DNA of 64,000 nt from Nocardioides sp. Iso805N (GCF_000364605.1 NZ_KB822581.1:62001-126000), one strand, 5' to 3'. Counted from the first letter of the stretch, positions 33,374 through 42,815 are shown. Notes: generated from the letters alone by a model not told the origin. Numbers and translations: made by a program.

Positions 33374-33846
33374 GCCACGACCGGATCGGTGCGCGTCTTC
33401 TCCGTGCGTGGCGAGGACGTGCGCTGTGGCGGCGGCTCTGCCACCGGCACCAGCTCGACGCGGGCGCCTACGCGCTCCTGATGATCGAGGACGACGCCGA
33501 GCTGAACGAGCTGGCGCTGCGCCACATCGACGACCTCGTGACGGACCGCAAGGCGGCCGGCGTGGTCGTCCTCACCGACCGGCCCGAGGTCGCCGAGGCC
33601 GCCCGCCGCCACGACGCCCACATCCTCGGCGTCGTCGAGCTCTCGGCCGGGCAGGTCGAGGACCTGCTCTCCTTGGCCGAGCTCTACAACTTCACCGTCC
33701 GGCTGCTGGTGGTCTCGTGGACCCGGCCGTTCGGTGCCGACCTGCGTGCTGCCGTCGGCGTGCACGGGGTCACCGTCGAGGACGTGCTCTGCCTGTGCAT
33801 GCTGACGATCCGCGGCTGGTCCTCGGAGGCGGCCGTCGATGGCTAG
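33370..33846 (+). CDS. Hypothetical island protein
   Basis: 158 residues, GTG overlapping the HAD stop. I do not recognise it. Basic N-terminus (RIGARLLRAWRGRALWRRLCHR), then alternating helix/strand with acidic helices (MIEDDAELNELALRHIDDLV) and a hydrophobic VRLLVVSW strand, suggesting an alpha/beta fold, possibly Rossmann-like. No signal peptide or clear membrane helix. Overlaps the next gene by 8 bases, so it is part of the operon. Confidence 0.6.
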   Translation: MSHDRIGARLLRAWRGRALWRRLCHRHQLDAGAYALLMIEDDAELNELALRHIDDLVTDRKAAGVVVLTDRPEVAEAARRHDAHILGVVELSAGQVEDLLSLAELYNFTVRLLVVSWTRPFGADLRAAVGVHGVTVEDVLCLCMLTIRGWSSEAAVDG

Positions 33847-35167
33847 CCACGTCGAGGATGCGCGGCGGCGTACGCGACGGCTGGTGGCCAGTGGCGCGCT
33901 CGAGGGGCGCACGGTGGTCATCTTCGGTGCCGCGCTCCTGTCCGAGCACGTCGCCGACGAGCTCGGCCGCGCCGGTCTGGCCCCGCACGCGGTGATCGAC
34001 AACAGCCCCGACAAGATCGGCCGGCCGTGGGCCGGCGTGATGGTCGGCTCGCCGGAGTCGGTGCTGCTCCCGGTCGATCCGTCGATCGTCGTGCTGATCG
34101 TCTCGGCGTTCGCCGAGGAGATGGTGGCGCAGCTGGCCGGCCTCGGCTACGCCGGCCGGGACCGGGTCCACGTCCTGACCCCCGGCGTCGGCAGCTCGGT
34201 CGGGACCTTCGCCACGCGGGTGCGCCGACTGTGGCGCGGTCGTCGCGCCTACCGCCGCCTGATGGCCCGATCGTCGAGCGGTGCGACCCTCTTCGTCGCG
34301 CCGTACGCCGGGACCGGCGACCTCTACCTCATCGGGCTCTTCTTCGAGGAGTACCGGCGTCGCGCCGGTATCGAGGAGTACGTCTTCGCCGTCCCGACGC
34401 GGGCGTGCGGGCGGATCGCGGCGATGGCCGGCATCGGCGGCCCCGGCGGCCGCGGCAATATCGTCGTCCAGGACGCTGCGGTGCTGAACGACGTCGTCGG
34501 CTACGCACGCTTCGTGCGCGGTCGCGACGCGCGCGTGGTGGTGCTGAACGACGGCGGCTGGCCGACCGAGTGGTGGCCGACCGAGCGGCTGCAGTGGCTG
34601 CGCGGCTATCGGGGCCTCGACTTCGAGAAGATGTTCCGGCACTTCGTCTTCGGTCTCGACACCGACGTGCCTTTCGCGTTGCCGGCGCGGGCCGCGGACC
34701 GGTCGGGCATCGACGCGCTGCTGGACCAGCACGGTCTGGTGGCGGGTCGCACGGTGGTGCTCTCGCCCTACGCCAACACCCTCTTCGACCGCCCCGACGA
34801 CTCGTTCTGGGAGCGCGTCGCCCAGACCCTGCAGCAGCGCGGCCTGAGCGTGGCCACCAACTGCGTCGGCGCGGAGCAGCCGGTGCCGGGCACGGTGGCC
34901 GTCTCGGTGCCGTTCGAGGAGCTCGTCGACTTCATGGATGCGGCCGGAGCCTTCGTCGGCGTACGCAGCGGGCTGTGTGACGTGATCAGCGACTCGACCT
35001 GCCGCAAGGTGATCCTGTACGCCGCCGACGGCCGCTTCTTCAAGGCATCGTTCCTGGAGTACTTCAGCCTGCGGGCGATGGGCCTCAGCCCCGATGCGGT
35101 CGAGCTGGAGTACCGCCGCGGAGCCCAGGCCGAGCTGATCGCCCGGATCGAGCAGGAGCTCGCCTAA
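33839..35167 (+). CDS. Rossmann-domain/GT-B-like glycosyltransferase (paralogue A)
   Basis: 442 residues. Residues ~22-110 look like a PglD-N/NAD-binding-like module (TVVIFGAALLSEHVADELGRAG, IDNSPDKIG). From ~145 a GT-B-like region follows, with VLSPYANTLFDRPDDSFW, TNCVGAEQPVPGT and FVGVRSGLCDVISDS. The last two segments recur in the protein at 40144-41382, a clear paralogue. Resembles GT9-like capsule proteins; substrate unknown. Ends 4 bases into a convergent acyltransferase gene. Confidence 0.65.
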   Translation: MASHVEDARRRTRRLVASGALEGRTVVIFGAALLSEHVADELGRAGLAPHAVIDNSPDKIGRPWAGVMVGSPESVLLPVDPSIVVLIVSAFAEEMVAQLAGLGYAGRDRVHVLTPGVGSSVGTFATRVRRLWRGRRAYRRLMARSSSGATLFVAPYAGTGDLYLIGLFFEEYRRRAGIEEYVFAVPTRACGRIAAMAGIGGPGGRGNIVVQDAAVLNDVVGYARFVRGRDARVVVLNDGGWPTEWWPTERLQWLRGYRGLDFEKMFRHFVFGLDTDVPFALPARAADRSGIDALLDQHGLVAGRTVVLSPYANTLFDRPDDSFWERVAQTLQQRGLSVATNCVGAEQPVPGTVAVSVPFEELVDFMDAAGAFVGVRSGLCDVISDSTCRKVILYAADGRFFKASFLEYFSLRAMGLSPDAVELEYRRGAQAELIARIEQELA

Positions 35168-35847
35168 CCCACGTCGAGGGAGTCACGCACCCGGCGGTAG
35201 TGCTCCTCGTCGCGCTGCGCGAAGGGAACCGCCGGGCTGCCGCCGGCGATGGCCAGGGCGGGGATGTCGCGGACCACGACGCTGCCGGCCTGGATGATCG
35301 CGCCGTCGCCGATGGTGACGCCGGGAAGGATGGTCACCCGGCTGCCCAGCCAGACGTAGTCGCCGATGGTCACGGTGGTGATGATCCGCTCGGCGCTGTA
35401 GGGGAGCGCGTCACCCTGGTGCTGGTGCGACTCGGTGAGGATGAGGCACTGGGGACCGGAGTGGAAGCTCCGCCCGATCCGCACGGTGCCGCCGCCGTGC
35501 ACGGCGAGCCCGTTGGTGTGGAAGTCGTCGCCCACGGTGACGTTGCCGCCGAGCAACGACTCGTCGTTGACCCGGGCGCTGCCCTCGGTCACCACCCCCG
35601 CCTGGGCCGCGACGTCGGTCCAGAACGCCGTACGCCGCTCGTTCCACTCCGCGGTCGAGGCCGGCCAGGCACCGGCCTCCTCCTGCGCCCGGGCCGCGCC
35701 CTCGAGCCAGATCCAGCGCTGGTGCCGGGTGGAGGTCATCGCGACGATGCGCTTGAGCACGCGCACCTCGTCCTGGGAGCGCTCCAGGCGCTCGGTGAGG
35801 TCCTGCAGCCGTGCCTCCACGGCTGCGATGCGCGCTTCCTGGTCCAC
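35164..35847 (-). CDS. Hexapeptide (left-handed beta-helix) acyltransferase with coiled-coil N-terminus
   Basis: 227 residues. An N-terminal coiled coil (~1-40, ARIAAVEARLQDLTERLERS) leads to a beta-helix: LGGNVTVGDDFHTNGLAVHG, TVTIGDYVWLGSRVTILPGVTIGDGA, ending IAGGSPAVPF. Maltose-O-acetyltransferase type. H136-like HQHQG region supplies the probable active His. The only minus-strand gene inside the operon run; probably O-acetylates a glycan sugar. Confidence 0.82.
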   Translation of the reverse strand: MDQEARIAAVEARLQDLTERLERSQDEVRVLKRIVAMTSTRHQRWIWLEGAARAQEEAGAWPASTAEWNERRTAFWTDVAAQAGVVTEGSARVNDESLLGGNVTVGDDFHTNGLAVHGGGTVRIGRSFHSGPQCLILTESHQHQGDALPYSAERIITTVTIGDYVWLGSRVTILPGVTIGDGAIIQAGSVVVRDIPALAIAGGSPAVPFAQRDEEHYRRVRDSLDVG

Positions 35848-35942
35848 CCGGGGATCCTAATCGCCCGCCGCGATCGGTCCCGGGAATGGCTCGACAGCAT
35901 CGGCTGCGGGCCGATAGATGAGGCGATGAACGAGGTGGACAG

Positions 35943-38759
35943 GTGACCCAGGCGCAGCAGACCCCGCCGGCGGACGCGGCGAGCGAGGGTGAGCGTGGCT
36001 CCGGGACGATCGCGATGATCTCCTCACCGCTCCAGGCGTTGAACCTCGTCGAGTACGCGAAGGCGACCGGTGCCCGGATCGATCTGGTCCTGGTCGGCGA
36101 CGGTGTCTCCCTGGAGAAGACCATCCCGCAGATCCGCGCCGTGCTCGCCGAGCTCCCCGATGCTGCTGTCCACCTGCGCCGGCACGACATCCGGACGGCG
36201 GGCGGCCCCCAGTGGTGGGGCGAGATGTTCGGCGAGCTGCTCGTCCGGACGTCGTCGATCGGGCGGCCCGTCGAGCGGCTCCTCGTCGGCGACATCCGCC
36301 TCCTGCCGGCCTTCCAGCTCGCTCGGGCGCTGGGGCTGGCGGCCGAGCAGATCACCGTCCTGGACGACGGGATGGCGACCCTGGCGATCGACCGTACCGA
36401 GGGATCGGCGTGGGAGCGATCGCTCGAGCAGCCCTGGTCGCAGGCGGTCCCCGACGAGCGGGCCCCCCGCGGCCTGACCCTGTTCACCGCCTACGCCGAC
36501 GCCGTCCGGGCAGCAGCCGAGGACCGGGTGATCGCCAACGAGTACGGCTTCCTGCGCTCCCGGCTGGCCGGTCTGGAGGTGGACGCGGAGCTCGTCGTGG
36601 TCGCGGGCTCGCCGTTCACCGAGCCAGGAGTCGATCTCTCCCTGGTCGCCGACCTCAGGATCGCCCGCGACCTCATCCGGACCGCCAAGGAGCGCTTCCC
36701 CGGAGCGCGGCTGGTCTACGCGCCACATCGCCGGGAGAAGGCGGCCAAGCTCGCCATCCTGCGCGCCGAGGTCGACGTGCACGAGTTCGAGGTCCCCTTC
36801 GAGCTGGCCCCGCTGGAGCTCGGCGCCCTGCCCGCCGCGGTCGTCGGCTTCCACTCCTCGCTGCTGGTGAACCTCGCTCGGGTCTACGCCGACTTCCCCG
36901 AGGTCGTGATGCTGGCCGTGCGCCCGCCCGAGGAGCTGTTCGACCCGGCGCGAGCCTCCGCCCGTGCAGCCGCCTTCGACTTCCTGGCGCAGCACACCCT
37001 CGGCCGGGTCGAGGTGGCACCGCTGCCGCTCGACCGCGCCTGGGCCGAGCACCGGGTCGACCTGGCGTGGCACCCCGGCGCTGCGCCGCTGGCGATCCCG
37101 CTCGGCGAGGTCGACGCCAAGCTGTCCCTCGCTCGGCCTGCCTACTTCAGCGCCCTGCTCGCCACCGTCACCGGCGACGCCGACGTCCTGTGGCTGACCG
37201 GTGGCGTGGACCGCTGGCGGCCCTGGCTCGGCGACGCGGTGGCGCACCAGGTGCGAGTGGTCGACTCGCCGGACGCGATCGCGGGGGACAAGGTCGTCGT
37301 CTACGGCGGCGGCTCGCTCGACCTCGACCTGGGTCTCGACGTGAGGACGCTCGACGGGTGCCCTGACGTCCGGGTCTTCTGGGAGGACGCCGACCGGGCC
37401 CTCCAGCAGGAGCTGCTCGACGCGGGTTACCGGCTCTACGCGGTCCAGAGCGACCAGCCGGGCTGGGAGGAGGTGCGCCGCGCGCAGGCGCAGGTCGGCC
37501 TGCTCTACGGCGTACGGAAGGCCGGCGCGCACACCGTGGCCGTCCTCAACCAGTGGGGCGGCGAGGAGTGGCGGGGCGCCCAGCGCTCCCACGTGGAGAT
37601 GGTGACCAGCCTCATCCGCCAGGGTCACATGGTCGACACGCTCGTGCCGGTCGACCAGGGCCTCGGCCACCTGCTGGGCCGCGCGGGTGGCTCCGTGACG
37701 AGCATCGGCCCGCTGACCTGGTGGTACGTCCGACCCGACACCGTCGCGGCGGAGGGCACGCCGACGCTGACCGACCTCGGCGAGCCGCAGCCCCTCCTCG
37801 TCCGCGAGCTGGACCGCCGTCGTCCGGACGTGCTGCTGACGCAGTGCGGCCCGATCCCGGACGGTGCGATGGCGGCGGCCCTGCTGGGGATCCCGCACGT
37901 CTGGTACCTGCGCGAGTTCGGTGACCTGGACTTCGATTGCCGGCTTCCCGGTACACCGCCCGAGGTGGGCCGCATGATCGAGGCACTCTCGACCCGGGTG
38001 CTGACCAACTCGGCGTGCGTGCGCGAGCACTTCTTCCCCGGTCGGCCCGATGCGGCGACGGTGATCCATCCGGCTCCGGTGATCCCGGGGCCGCACGCCC
38101 TGCGGACCAGCTGGTCCGAGCGCACACCCGGCGTCCTCACCGTCGGTGTGCTGGCCAGCCTGGAGCCGGGCAAGGGGCAGGCCACCCTGATCGAGGCGGC
38201 CGCGCTGCTGCGCGAGCGTGGCGTCGCCGTACGGGTGCTGCTCTACGGGAACGGCCTGCCGCACAACCGCGCTGCGCTCGAGGAGAGCGCCCGCCGGCTC
38301 GGGGTGAGCGACCGGGTCCACCTGGCCGGGCTCGAGCCCAGCAGGTTGCGGATGTACTCCAGCCTCGACGCCGTCGTGGTGGCGTCGTCGGCCGAGGCGT
38401 TCGGGCGGGTGCCCTTCGAGGCAGCGGCCTTCGACGTGCCGGTCGTCTACGCCGACGCGGCCGGCCCTGCCGAGTACATGCGCGACGGGGTCACCGGTCT
38501 CGCCTTCGCGGCTCAGGACGCCACGGAGCTGGCCGATGCGCTCGCTCGACTGGCTGCGGAGCCGGCGCTGCGCGAGTACTTGGCGGTCGAGGCCCGGGCG
38601 GACCTGGTCGGTGCGGAGCGCCAGCGCGCCCTCGACCGGCAGCTGCACGAGGCCGTGGCCGCTGCCGTCGAGGAGGCGCAGCCGAGCGAGGAGCGACGGG
38701 TGTGGGGCAAGCGCCTCGCGGGGCGCCTCGCAGAGAGCTTCGAGCACTATGCGGACTGA
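35943..38759 (+). CDS. Sialyltransferase-like / GT4 two-domain glycosyltransferase
   Basis: 938 residues, GTG start. Residues ~20-310 match bacterial sialyltransferase motifs: MISSPLQALN (25-34), D141-D142-G143 (the D/E-D/E-G motif), PHRREK around H262 (HP motif with Arg for Pro) and GFHSSLL (302-308, SS motif). A middle region of uncertain fold follows. From ~560 the pattern is GT4: NQWGGEEWRGAQRSH, SLEPGKGQATLIEAA and the EAFGRVPFE pair E818/E826. It likely transfers the CMP-nonulosonic acid and a second sugar onto flagellin or each other. Confidence 0.75.
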   Translation: MTQAQQTPPADAASEGERGSGTIAMISSPLQALNLVEYAKATGARIDLVLVGDGVSLEKTIPQIRAVLAELPDAAVHLRRHDIRTAGGPQWWGEMFGELLVRTSSIGRPVERLLVGDIRLLPAFQLARALGLAAEQITVLDDGMATLAIDRTEGSAWERSLEQPWSQAVPDERAPRGLTLFTAYADAVRAAAEDRVIANEYGFLRSRLAGLEVDAELVVVAGSPFTEPGVDLSLVADLRIARDLIRTAKERFPGARLVYAPHRREKAAKLAILRAEVDVHEFEVPFELAPLELGALPAAVVGFHSSLLVNLARVYADFPEVVMLAVRPPEELFDPARASARAAAFDFLAQHTLGRVEVAPLPLDRAWAEHRVDLAWHPGAAPLAIPLGEVDAKLSLARPAYFSALLATVTGDADVLWLTGGVDRWRPWLGDAVAHQVRVVDSPDAIAGDKVVVYGGGSLDLDLGLDVRTLDGCPDVRVFWEDADRALQQELLDAGYRLYAVQSDQPGWEEVRRAQAQVGLLYGVRKAGAHTVAVLNQWGGEEWRGAQRSHVEMVTSLIRQGHMVDTLVPVDQGLGHLLGRAGGSVTSIGPLTWWYVRPDTVAAEGTPTLTDLGEPQPLLVRELDRRRPDVLLTQCGPIPDGAMAAALLGIPHVWYLREFGDLDFDCRLPGTPPEVGRMIEALSTRVLTNSACVREHFFPGRPDAATVIHPAPVIPGPHALRTSWSERTPGVLTVGVLASLEPGKGQATLIEAAALLRERGVAVRVLLYGNGLPHNRAALEESARRLGVSDRVHLAGLEPSRLRMYSSLDAVVVASSAEAFGRVPFEAAAFDVPVVYADAAGPAEYMRDGVTGLAFAAQDATELADALARLAAEPALREYLAVEARADLVGAERQRALDRQLHEAVAAAVEEAQPSEERRVWGKRLAGRLAESFEHYAD

Positions 38760-38819
38760 TCCCGGTCCGCGGGTCCAGATGGTCCAGATGGTCCGCCAGG
38801 CGGCGGAAGATAGCGTTCG

Positions 38820-40139
38820 GTGGTGAGATCTGTGGCGAAGCCGGTGAGTGGTCGGCGGTTCTCGGTCGTCTTCGTGACCTACAGCGCGAGCATGTCGGAC
38901 GCGCTGGAGACGATCTACCGCGAGATGAAGAAGAACCCGCAGGCGGACGTCTACTGGATGCCGGTCCCGTACTACGAGCTGCGTCCCGACGGCTCGCTCG
39001 GCGAGACGAGGTTCGACGGCCCGGACATGTACCCGGACTGGGTCGAGTGCACCGACTGGCGCACCTTCGACCTTGCCAAGCGCCGTCCCGACGTCATCTT
39101 CACCTTCAACCCGTACGACGCGAACAACCGCGTCACCCGCGTGCACCAGAACTTCTACTGCGAGCGGCTGAAGAAGCACACCAAGCTGCTCGTCTACGTC
39201 CCCTACTTCGTCGCCGTCGACGACCTGTCGGAGCACTTCTTCCTCCAGGCCGGGTCCGCCTACGCCGACCTGGTCGTCCTGCAGTCACCTCGCGTCCGCG
39301 ACCTCTACCGCACCGCCTTCGCCAAGGAGTACGGCAACCGGTTCGGCGACGTGAACGAGAAGTTCGTCGCCCTCGGGTCGCCGAAGTTCGACAAGGTCCT
39401 CGAGGCCAGCCGGAGTCTCGACGACGTTCCCCCCGAGCTGATCGCCGAGATCGGTGAGCGCAAGGTCGTGCTGCTCAACACGACCCTCAGCGGGCTCTAC
39501 GCCGGCAACCAGGACTGGGTGCGCAAGCTGCTCTCGGCGATGATCGCGTTCAGCGGACGCGACGACGTCTTCGTGTGGTGGCGGCCCCACCCGCTGACCG
39601 ACGCCACCCTGAAGAGCATGCGGCCCGCCCTGCGTGAGATGTACGCCGAGGTCCAGATGGTCTTCGAGCGCCACGTCAAGGGCCTGTACGACGACAGCCC
39701 CGACGTCCACCGCGCGATCGCCTGGAGCGATGCCTACTACGGCGACTGGTCGAGCCTGATCGCGATGTACATGGCCACCGGGAAGCCGATGATGATCGCC
39801 GACCCGAAGGTCTCGCCGGACGAGGCCCGACTGCGGTCGCGGGGCAGCGCCGACCGGTCCACCGCGGCCCGCTCGGCTTTCCTCCGGCCACCGCACACCG
39901 TGCACGGGCCGCTGGAGACCGTCGCCTTCGAGTCCGAGGAGGCCGACATGGTCGACTTCCTCGACTTCGTCACCGACCCGGCGAACGAGTCCGACGAGCG
40001 CGCCCTGGCGGCCCGCGACCGGCGGATCCAGGTCTTCGGGGAGAACACCACGCACGCGGACGGGAAGGCCGGGCTGGCGATCGCGAGCTACGTGCGCTCG
40101 ATCCTGCTGAAGCAGGGCATCGGGCCCTACCAGGGCTGA
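38820..40139 (+). CDS. CDP-glycerol glycerophosphotransferase-like (TagF-like) transferase
   Basis: 439 residues, GTG start. GT-B fold: RPDVIFTFNPYDANN, VYVPYFVA, WWRPHPLTD (RPHP) and DWSSLIAMYMATGKPMM (the D-x-SS motif) match the TagF/CDP-glycerol transferase family. These move a polyol-phosphate or phospho-sugar from a CDP carrier. Soluble and in a flagellar glycan island, it could use a CDP-activated compound made by the fused nucleotidyltransferase-kinase; that link is inference. Followed by paralogue B 4 bases later. Confidence 0.78.
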   Translation: MVRSVAKPVSGRRFSVVFVTYSASMSDALETIYREMKKNPQADVYWMPVPYYELRPDGSLGETRFDGPDMYPDWVECTDWRTFDLAKRRPDVIFTFNPYDANNRVTRVHQNFYCERLKKHTKLLVYVPYFVAVDDLSEHFFLQAGSAYADLVVLQSPRVRDLYRTAFAKEYGNRFGDVNEKFVALGSPKFDKVLEASRSLDDVPPELIAEIGERKVVLLNTTLSGLYAGNQDWVRKLLSAMIAFSGRDDVFVWWRPHPLTDATLKSMRPALREMYAEVQMVFERHVKGLYDDSPDVHRAIAWSDAYYGDWSSLIAMYMATGKPMMIADPKVSPDEARLRSRGSADRSTAARSAFLRPPHTVHGPLETVAFESEEADMVDFLDFVTDPANESDERALAARDRRIQVFGENTTHADGKAGLAIASYVRSILLKQGIGPYQG

Positions 40140-40143
40140 GAAG

Positions 40144-41382
40144 ATGACGACCCAGCTCCACGAAGCCGTCGACCGGCTCGTCCGCATCCATCTCCTCGAC
40201 GGTGCGACGGTGCTCGTCTTCGGACACTCCAACGCCACGGCCGCGATCCAGCAGCGGCTCGCCGAGGCCGGCATCGGGGTGCGCGCCTACCTGGACAACA
40301 ACCCGATGAAGCAGGGCAGCGCCTTCGACGGCATCCCGGTCCTCAGCCCCGACTTCATCACCACGCTCGCCGGCGTACGCACGGTCGTGCTCATCTCCTC
40401 GCCGCACTTCGGCGTGATGCGCGACCAGCTGCGCGCGCTCGGCTTCGAGGGCGAGATCGTCCGGATCGCCGGCAAGGAGGCGCAGGTATCACTGCCCTCC
40501 ACCGAGGAGGAGCACGTCGTCAAGGCGCGGGCCAGCTACGGCGGCTCGTTGCTGACCGACATCCGCACCCGCTTCCCCAAGCACCACCTGGTGCTGTGCC
40601 CCTTCGACGGTCTCGGCGACGTCTACTGGCTGATGTCCTATCTTTCGGCCTTCTGCACGGAGAACGGGATCGAGCAGGCGGCCGCCGTGGTGGCCGGCCG
40701 GGGCTCGGAGCAGGTGGTCCGCTCCGCGGGGGTGGATGTCGCCGCCGTCCTGACCTACCAGGAGATGGACGACCTGATCCGCGCGGTGCTGCTGAGCGAG
40801 GACGAGCGGTACACGATCGGATTCACCCCCGACCGGTCGGGCTCGCCCCTGATCTACCAGGGCGAGTCACTGACCCTCTTCGACTACTACCGCTCGGTCG
40901 TCTACGGCCTCGACGCCTCGGTCCGCCCGGCCGTGCCGGCCTACCTGGAGGAGTTCGACAACGTCGATGACCTCCCGGCGGGTCGATCGGTGATCGTCGC
41001 GCCCTACGCCAAGAGCGTGATCGCGCCGCCGAAGACGTTCTGGGACGGCATCGTCGCGACCTACCGGGCCCAGGGCCAGCAGGTCTACACCAACGTCGCG
41101 GGCGGTGAGGAGCCGCTCCCGGGTACGACGCCGCTGCGGGTGCCGCTCGCGCAGATGGTGGCGGCCGTCGAGCACGCCGGCACCTTCATCGGCCTGCGCA
41201 GTGGGCTGTGCGACCTGGTCCACACCGCCGCGGCCCGCAAGGTCGCGGTCTACCCGGACGCCTACTTCAGCACCACCTCGCACAAGGTGGCGGACTTCTT
41301 CGCGCTGCCCGGGTGGGAGGAGATCATCGTCCCGATCGGCAGGCCGGATGCGGTGCGTCAGGCGGGGACCAGCGCCCGGTAG
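40144..41382 (+). CDS. Rossmann-domain/GT-B-like glycosyltransferase (paralogue B)
   Basis: 412 residues. N-terminal module with TVLVFGHSNATAAIQQRLAEAG and YLDNNPMKQG; C-terminal GT-B-like part with VIVAPYAKSVIAPPKTFW, TNVAGGEEPLPGT and FIGLRSGLCDLVHTA, matching the protein at 33839-35167 segment by segment. The N-terminal halves are more divergent than the C-terminal halves. Function in the flagellar glycan likely but not defined. Converges on and overlaps the GT2 gene by 25 bases. Confidence 0.65.
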   Translation: MTTQLHEAVDRLVRIHLLDGATVLVFGHSNATAAIQQRLAEAGIGVRAYLDNNPMKQGSAFDGIPVLSPDFITTLAGVRTVVLISSPHFGVMRDQLRALGFEGEIVRIAGKEAQVSLPSTEEEHVVKARASYGGSLLTDIRTRFPKHHLVLCPFDGLGDVYWLMSYLSAFCTENGIEQAAAVVAGRGSEQVVRSAGVDVAAVLTYQEMDDLIRAVLLSEDERYTIGFTPDRSGSPLIYQGESLTLFDYYRSVVYGLDASVRPAVPAYLEEFDNVDDLPAGRSVIVAPYAKSVIAPPKTFWDGIVATYRAQGQQVYTNVAGGEEPLPGTTPLRVPLAQMVAAVEHAGTFIGLRSGLCDLVHTAAARKVAVYPDAYFSTTSHKVADFFALPGWEEIIVPIGRPDAVRQAGTSAR

Positions 41383-42470
41383 CGCTGCGCCTCCTCGGGG
41401 CGGCCGAGCGTCTCGTAGTCGTCGGCGACCAGGAGCGCGGCGGCGACGGTGGCGCGCTGGGCGAGCACTCCGGCGTACTCCGGCCGATCGCCAAGCTCGA
41501 CGGCACCGCGCCACAGCTCGAGCGAGGCCAGCACCAGCTGCTCGGCCACACCGGCGTGCTCGTCGGGCAGGCTGACCGCCAGGGCCCTGATGGCGCGACC
41601 GTAGACGACCTGGAAGTCGGCCGAGGCCGACCAGCGGCCGGCCTCCATCTCGCCGACCGCCGTCGACTCGTCGTGCCGCCCGAGTGCGGTCAGGGCGATC
41701 ATCAGGCGCAGGGTGAGTCGGTGCCACCACGGACGGGGCTCGGGCCCGGGCACGTCCGGTGAGGCGGGATGGGTCAGGTTGAACGCCTCGACGAGGTGGG
41801 GGAGTGCCTCCTCGTACCGGTCGCGGGCGGAGAACTCCGAGCCGAGCTGGTACCAGAGGTAGGCGTTGGTCGGATCAGCCGTGACGGCTGCGGTGAGCAG
41901 TGCCAGGTTGCGTCCCTCCTTCGCCTCGAGGGCCGCTGCGCTGTAGCCGGAGTGACCCAGGAGCAGGTGGAGCCGCTGGGCCGGGATCTCCGGAGTCGGT
42001 TGCTCGTGGACCCGGCCCGTGAAGCTGACGTGGCGGGGGAGCAGTCGGCCGATCTCGACCGGGAGGGTGGCGTCGTCGATCCGGCCGTCCTCGTCGGCCT
42101 GGAGCACGTCGACGAGGCCGAGGAAGTCAGGGGTCGCCTGACCCACCTGGTCGAGCAGCTCCCGTGCGGCGTCGCGGTCGGCGATCCATTCGTCGGCGTC
42201 GATGCAGAGCCGCCAGGGGTGGGTGGTCTGTTCGAGGGAGTAGGCGCGGGCGGCGCCGAAGTCGTCGATCCAGTCGAAGTGGTGGATGGTGGCGCCGTAG
42301 GACCGGGCGATCTCGATGGTGCGGTCGGTCGAGCCGGTGTCGACGACGACGATCTCCTCGACGAGTCCCTGGAGGGAGGCCAGGCAGCGGCCGATGACGG
42401 CCTCTTCGTCGCGCACGATCATCGCCACCGAGATCGGATAGCGGCGCTTGGGTCGGGCACGGTTGGCCAT
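41358..42470 (-). CDS. Family 2 glycosyltransferase with TPR-like C-terminus (paralogue)
   Basis: 370 residues. GT2 start PISVAMIVRDEEAVIGRCLASL, VVDTGSTDRT and CIDADEW metal motif, then helical repeats (LWYQLGSEFSARDRYEEALPHLVEAF). Same architecture as the gene at 21082-22065; the two bracket the glycan island. Same strand as the fliD-fliS genes and 24 bases after the FliT-like gene, so it may be co-expressed with flagellin assembly genes. Confidence 0.85.
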   Translation of the reverse strand: MANRARPKRRYPISVAMIVRDEEAVIGRCLASLQGLVEEIVVVDTGSTDRTIEIARSYGATIHHFDWIDDFGAARAYSLEQTTHPWRLCIDADEWIADRDAARELLDQVGQATPDFLGLVDVLQADEDGRIDDATLPVEIGRLLPRHVSFTGRVHEQPTPEIPAQRLHLLLGHSGYSAAALEAKEGRNLALLTAAVTADPTNAYLWYQLGSEFSARDRYEEALPHLVEAFNLTHPASPDVPGPEPRPWWHRLTLRLMIALTALGRHDESTAVGEMEAGRWSASADFQVVYGRAIRALAVSLPDEHAGVAEQLVLASLELWRGAVELGDRPEYAGVLAQRATVAAALLVADDYETLGRPEEAQRYRALVPA

Positions 42471-42494
42471 GGCGGGTGTTCTCCTCGAGCCGGA

Positions 42495-42815
42495 TCAGGC
42501 AGTGGTGTCGATGTAGATGGCCGAGCGGGACGTGCTCGAGTGGGCGCCGGAACGCGTGCTGACCTTGCGGGCCATCTCCAGCTGCCGGCCCGTACGGGTG
42601 ATCAGGCCGGGCAGCCGCCCCCGGAGGTCCAGCTGGCGCTCGTGCAGCTCGATCGCGCGTGCACGCAGCTCTTCAGGGAGCGGCTCGTCCAGGGTGGGGG
42701 GAACCCAGTCCGAGCGCGTCGCGCCGACACCTGTGGACGCAAGCTCCTCGGCGGCGACGAGATCCGCCTCGAGAGCATCGAGCGCCTGCTCCCAGGCGGC
42801 GAGTGCGTCGCTCAT
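42495..42815 (-). CDS. Small FliT-like flagellar chaperone candidate
   Basis: 106 residues, start overlapping the fliS stop as TGATG. Mostly helical with a Leu/Glu/Arg-rich body (ALDALEADLVAAEELAS, LRARAIELHERQLDLRGRLPGL). Directly downstream of fliD-fliS, the usual place of fliT, whose product chaperones FliD. Sequence similarity to FliT is not evident by eye; the call rests on size, helix content and position. Confidence 0.55.
   Translation of the reverse strand: MSDALAAWEQALDALEADLVAAEELASTGVGATRSDWVPPTLDEPLPEELRARAIELHERQLDLRGRLPGLITRTGRQLEMARKVSTRSGAHSSTSRSAIYIDTTA

Noticed and set aside
36024..39236. Minus-strand open frame of about 1070 codons opposite the large glycosyltransferase
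   Set aside because: Low-complexity Arg/Gly/Val composition without domains; it mirrors the codon bias of the well-supported plus-strand genes. Typical high-GC antisense artefact.
38820..40139. Teichoic acid polymerase (TagF) role
   Set aside because: Only the C-terminal transferase-type fold is present, without membrane-association features or other teichoic genes; the flagellar glycan context fits better.
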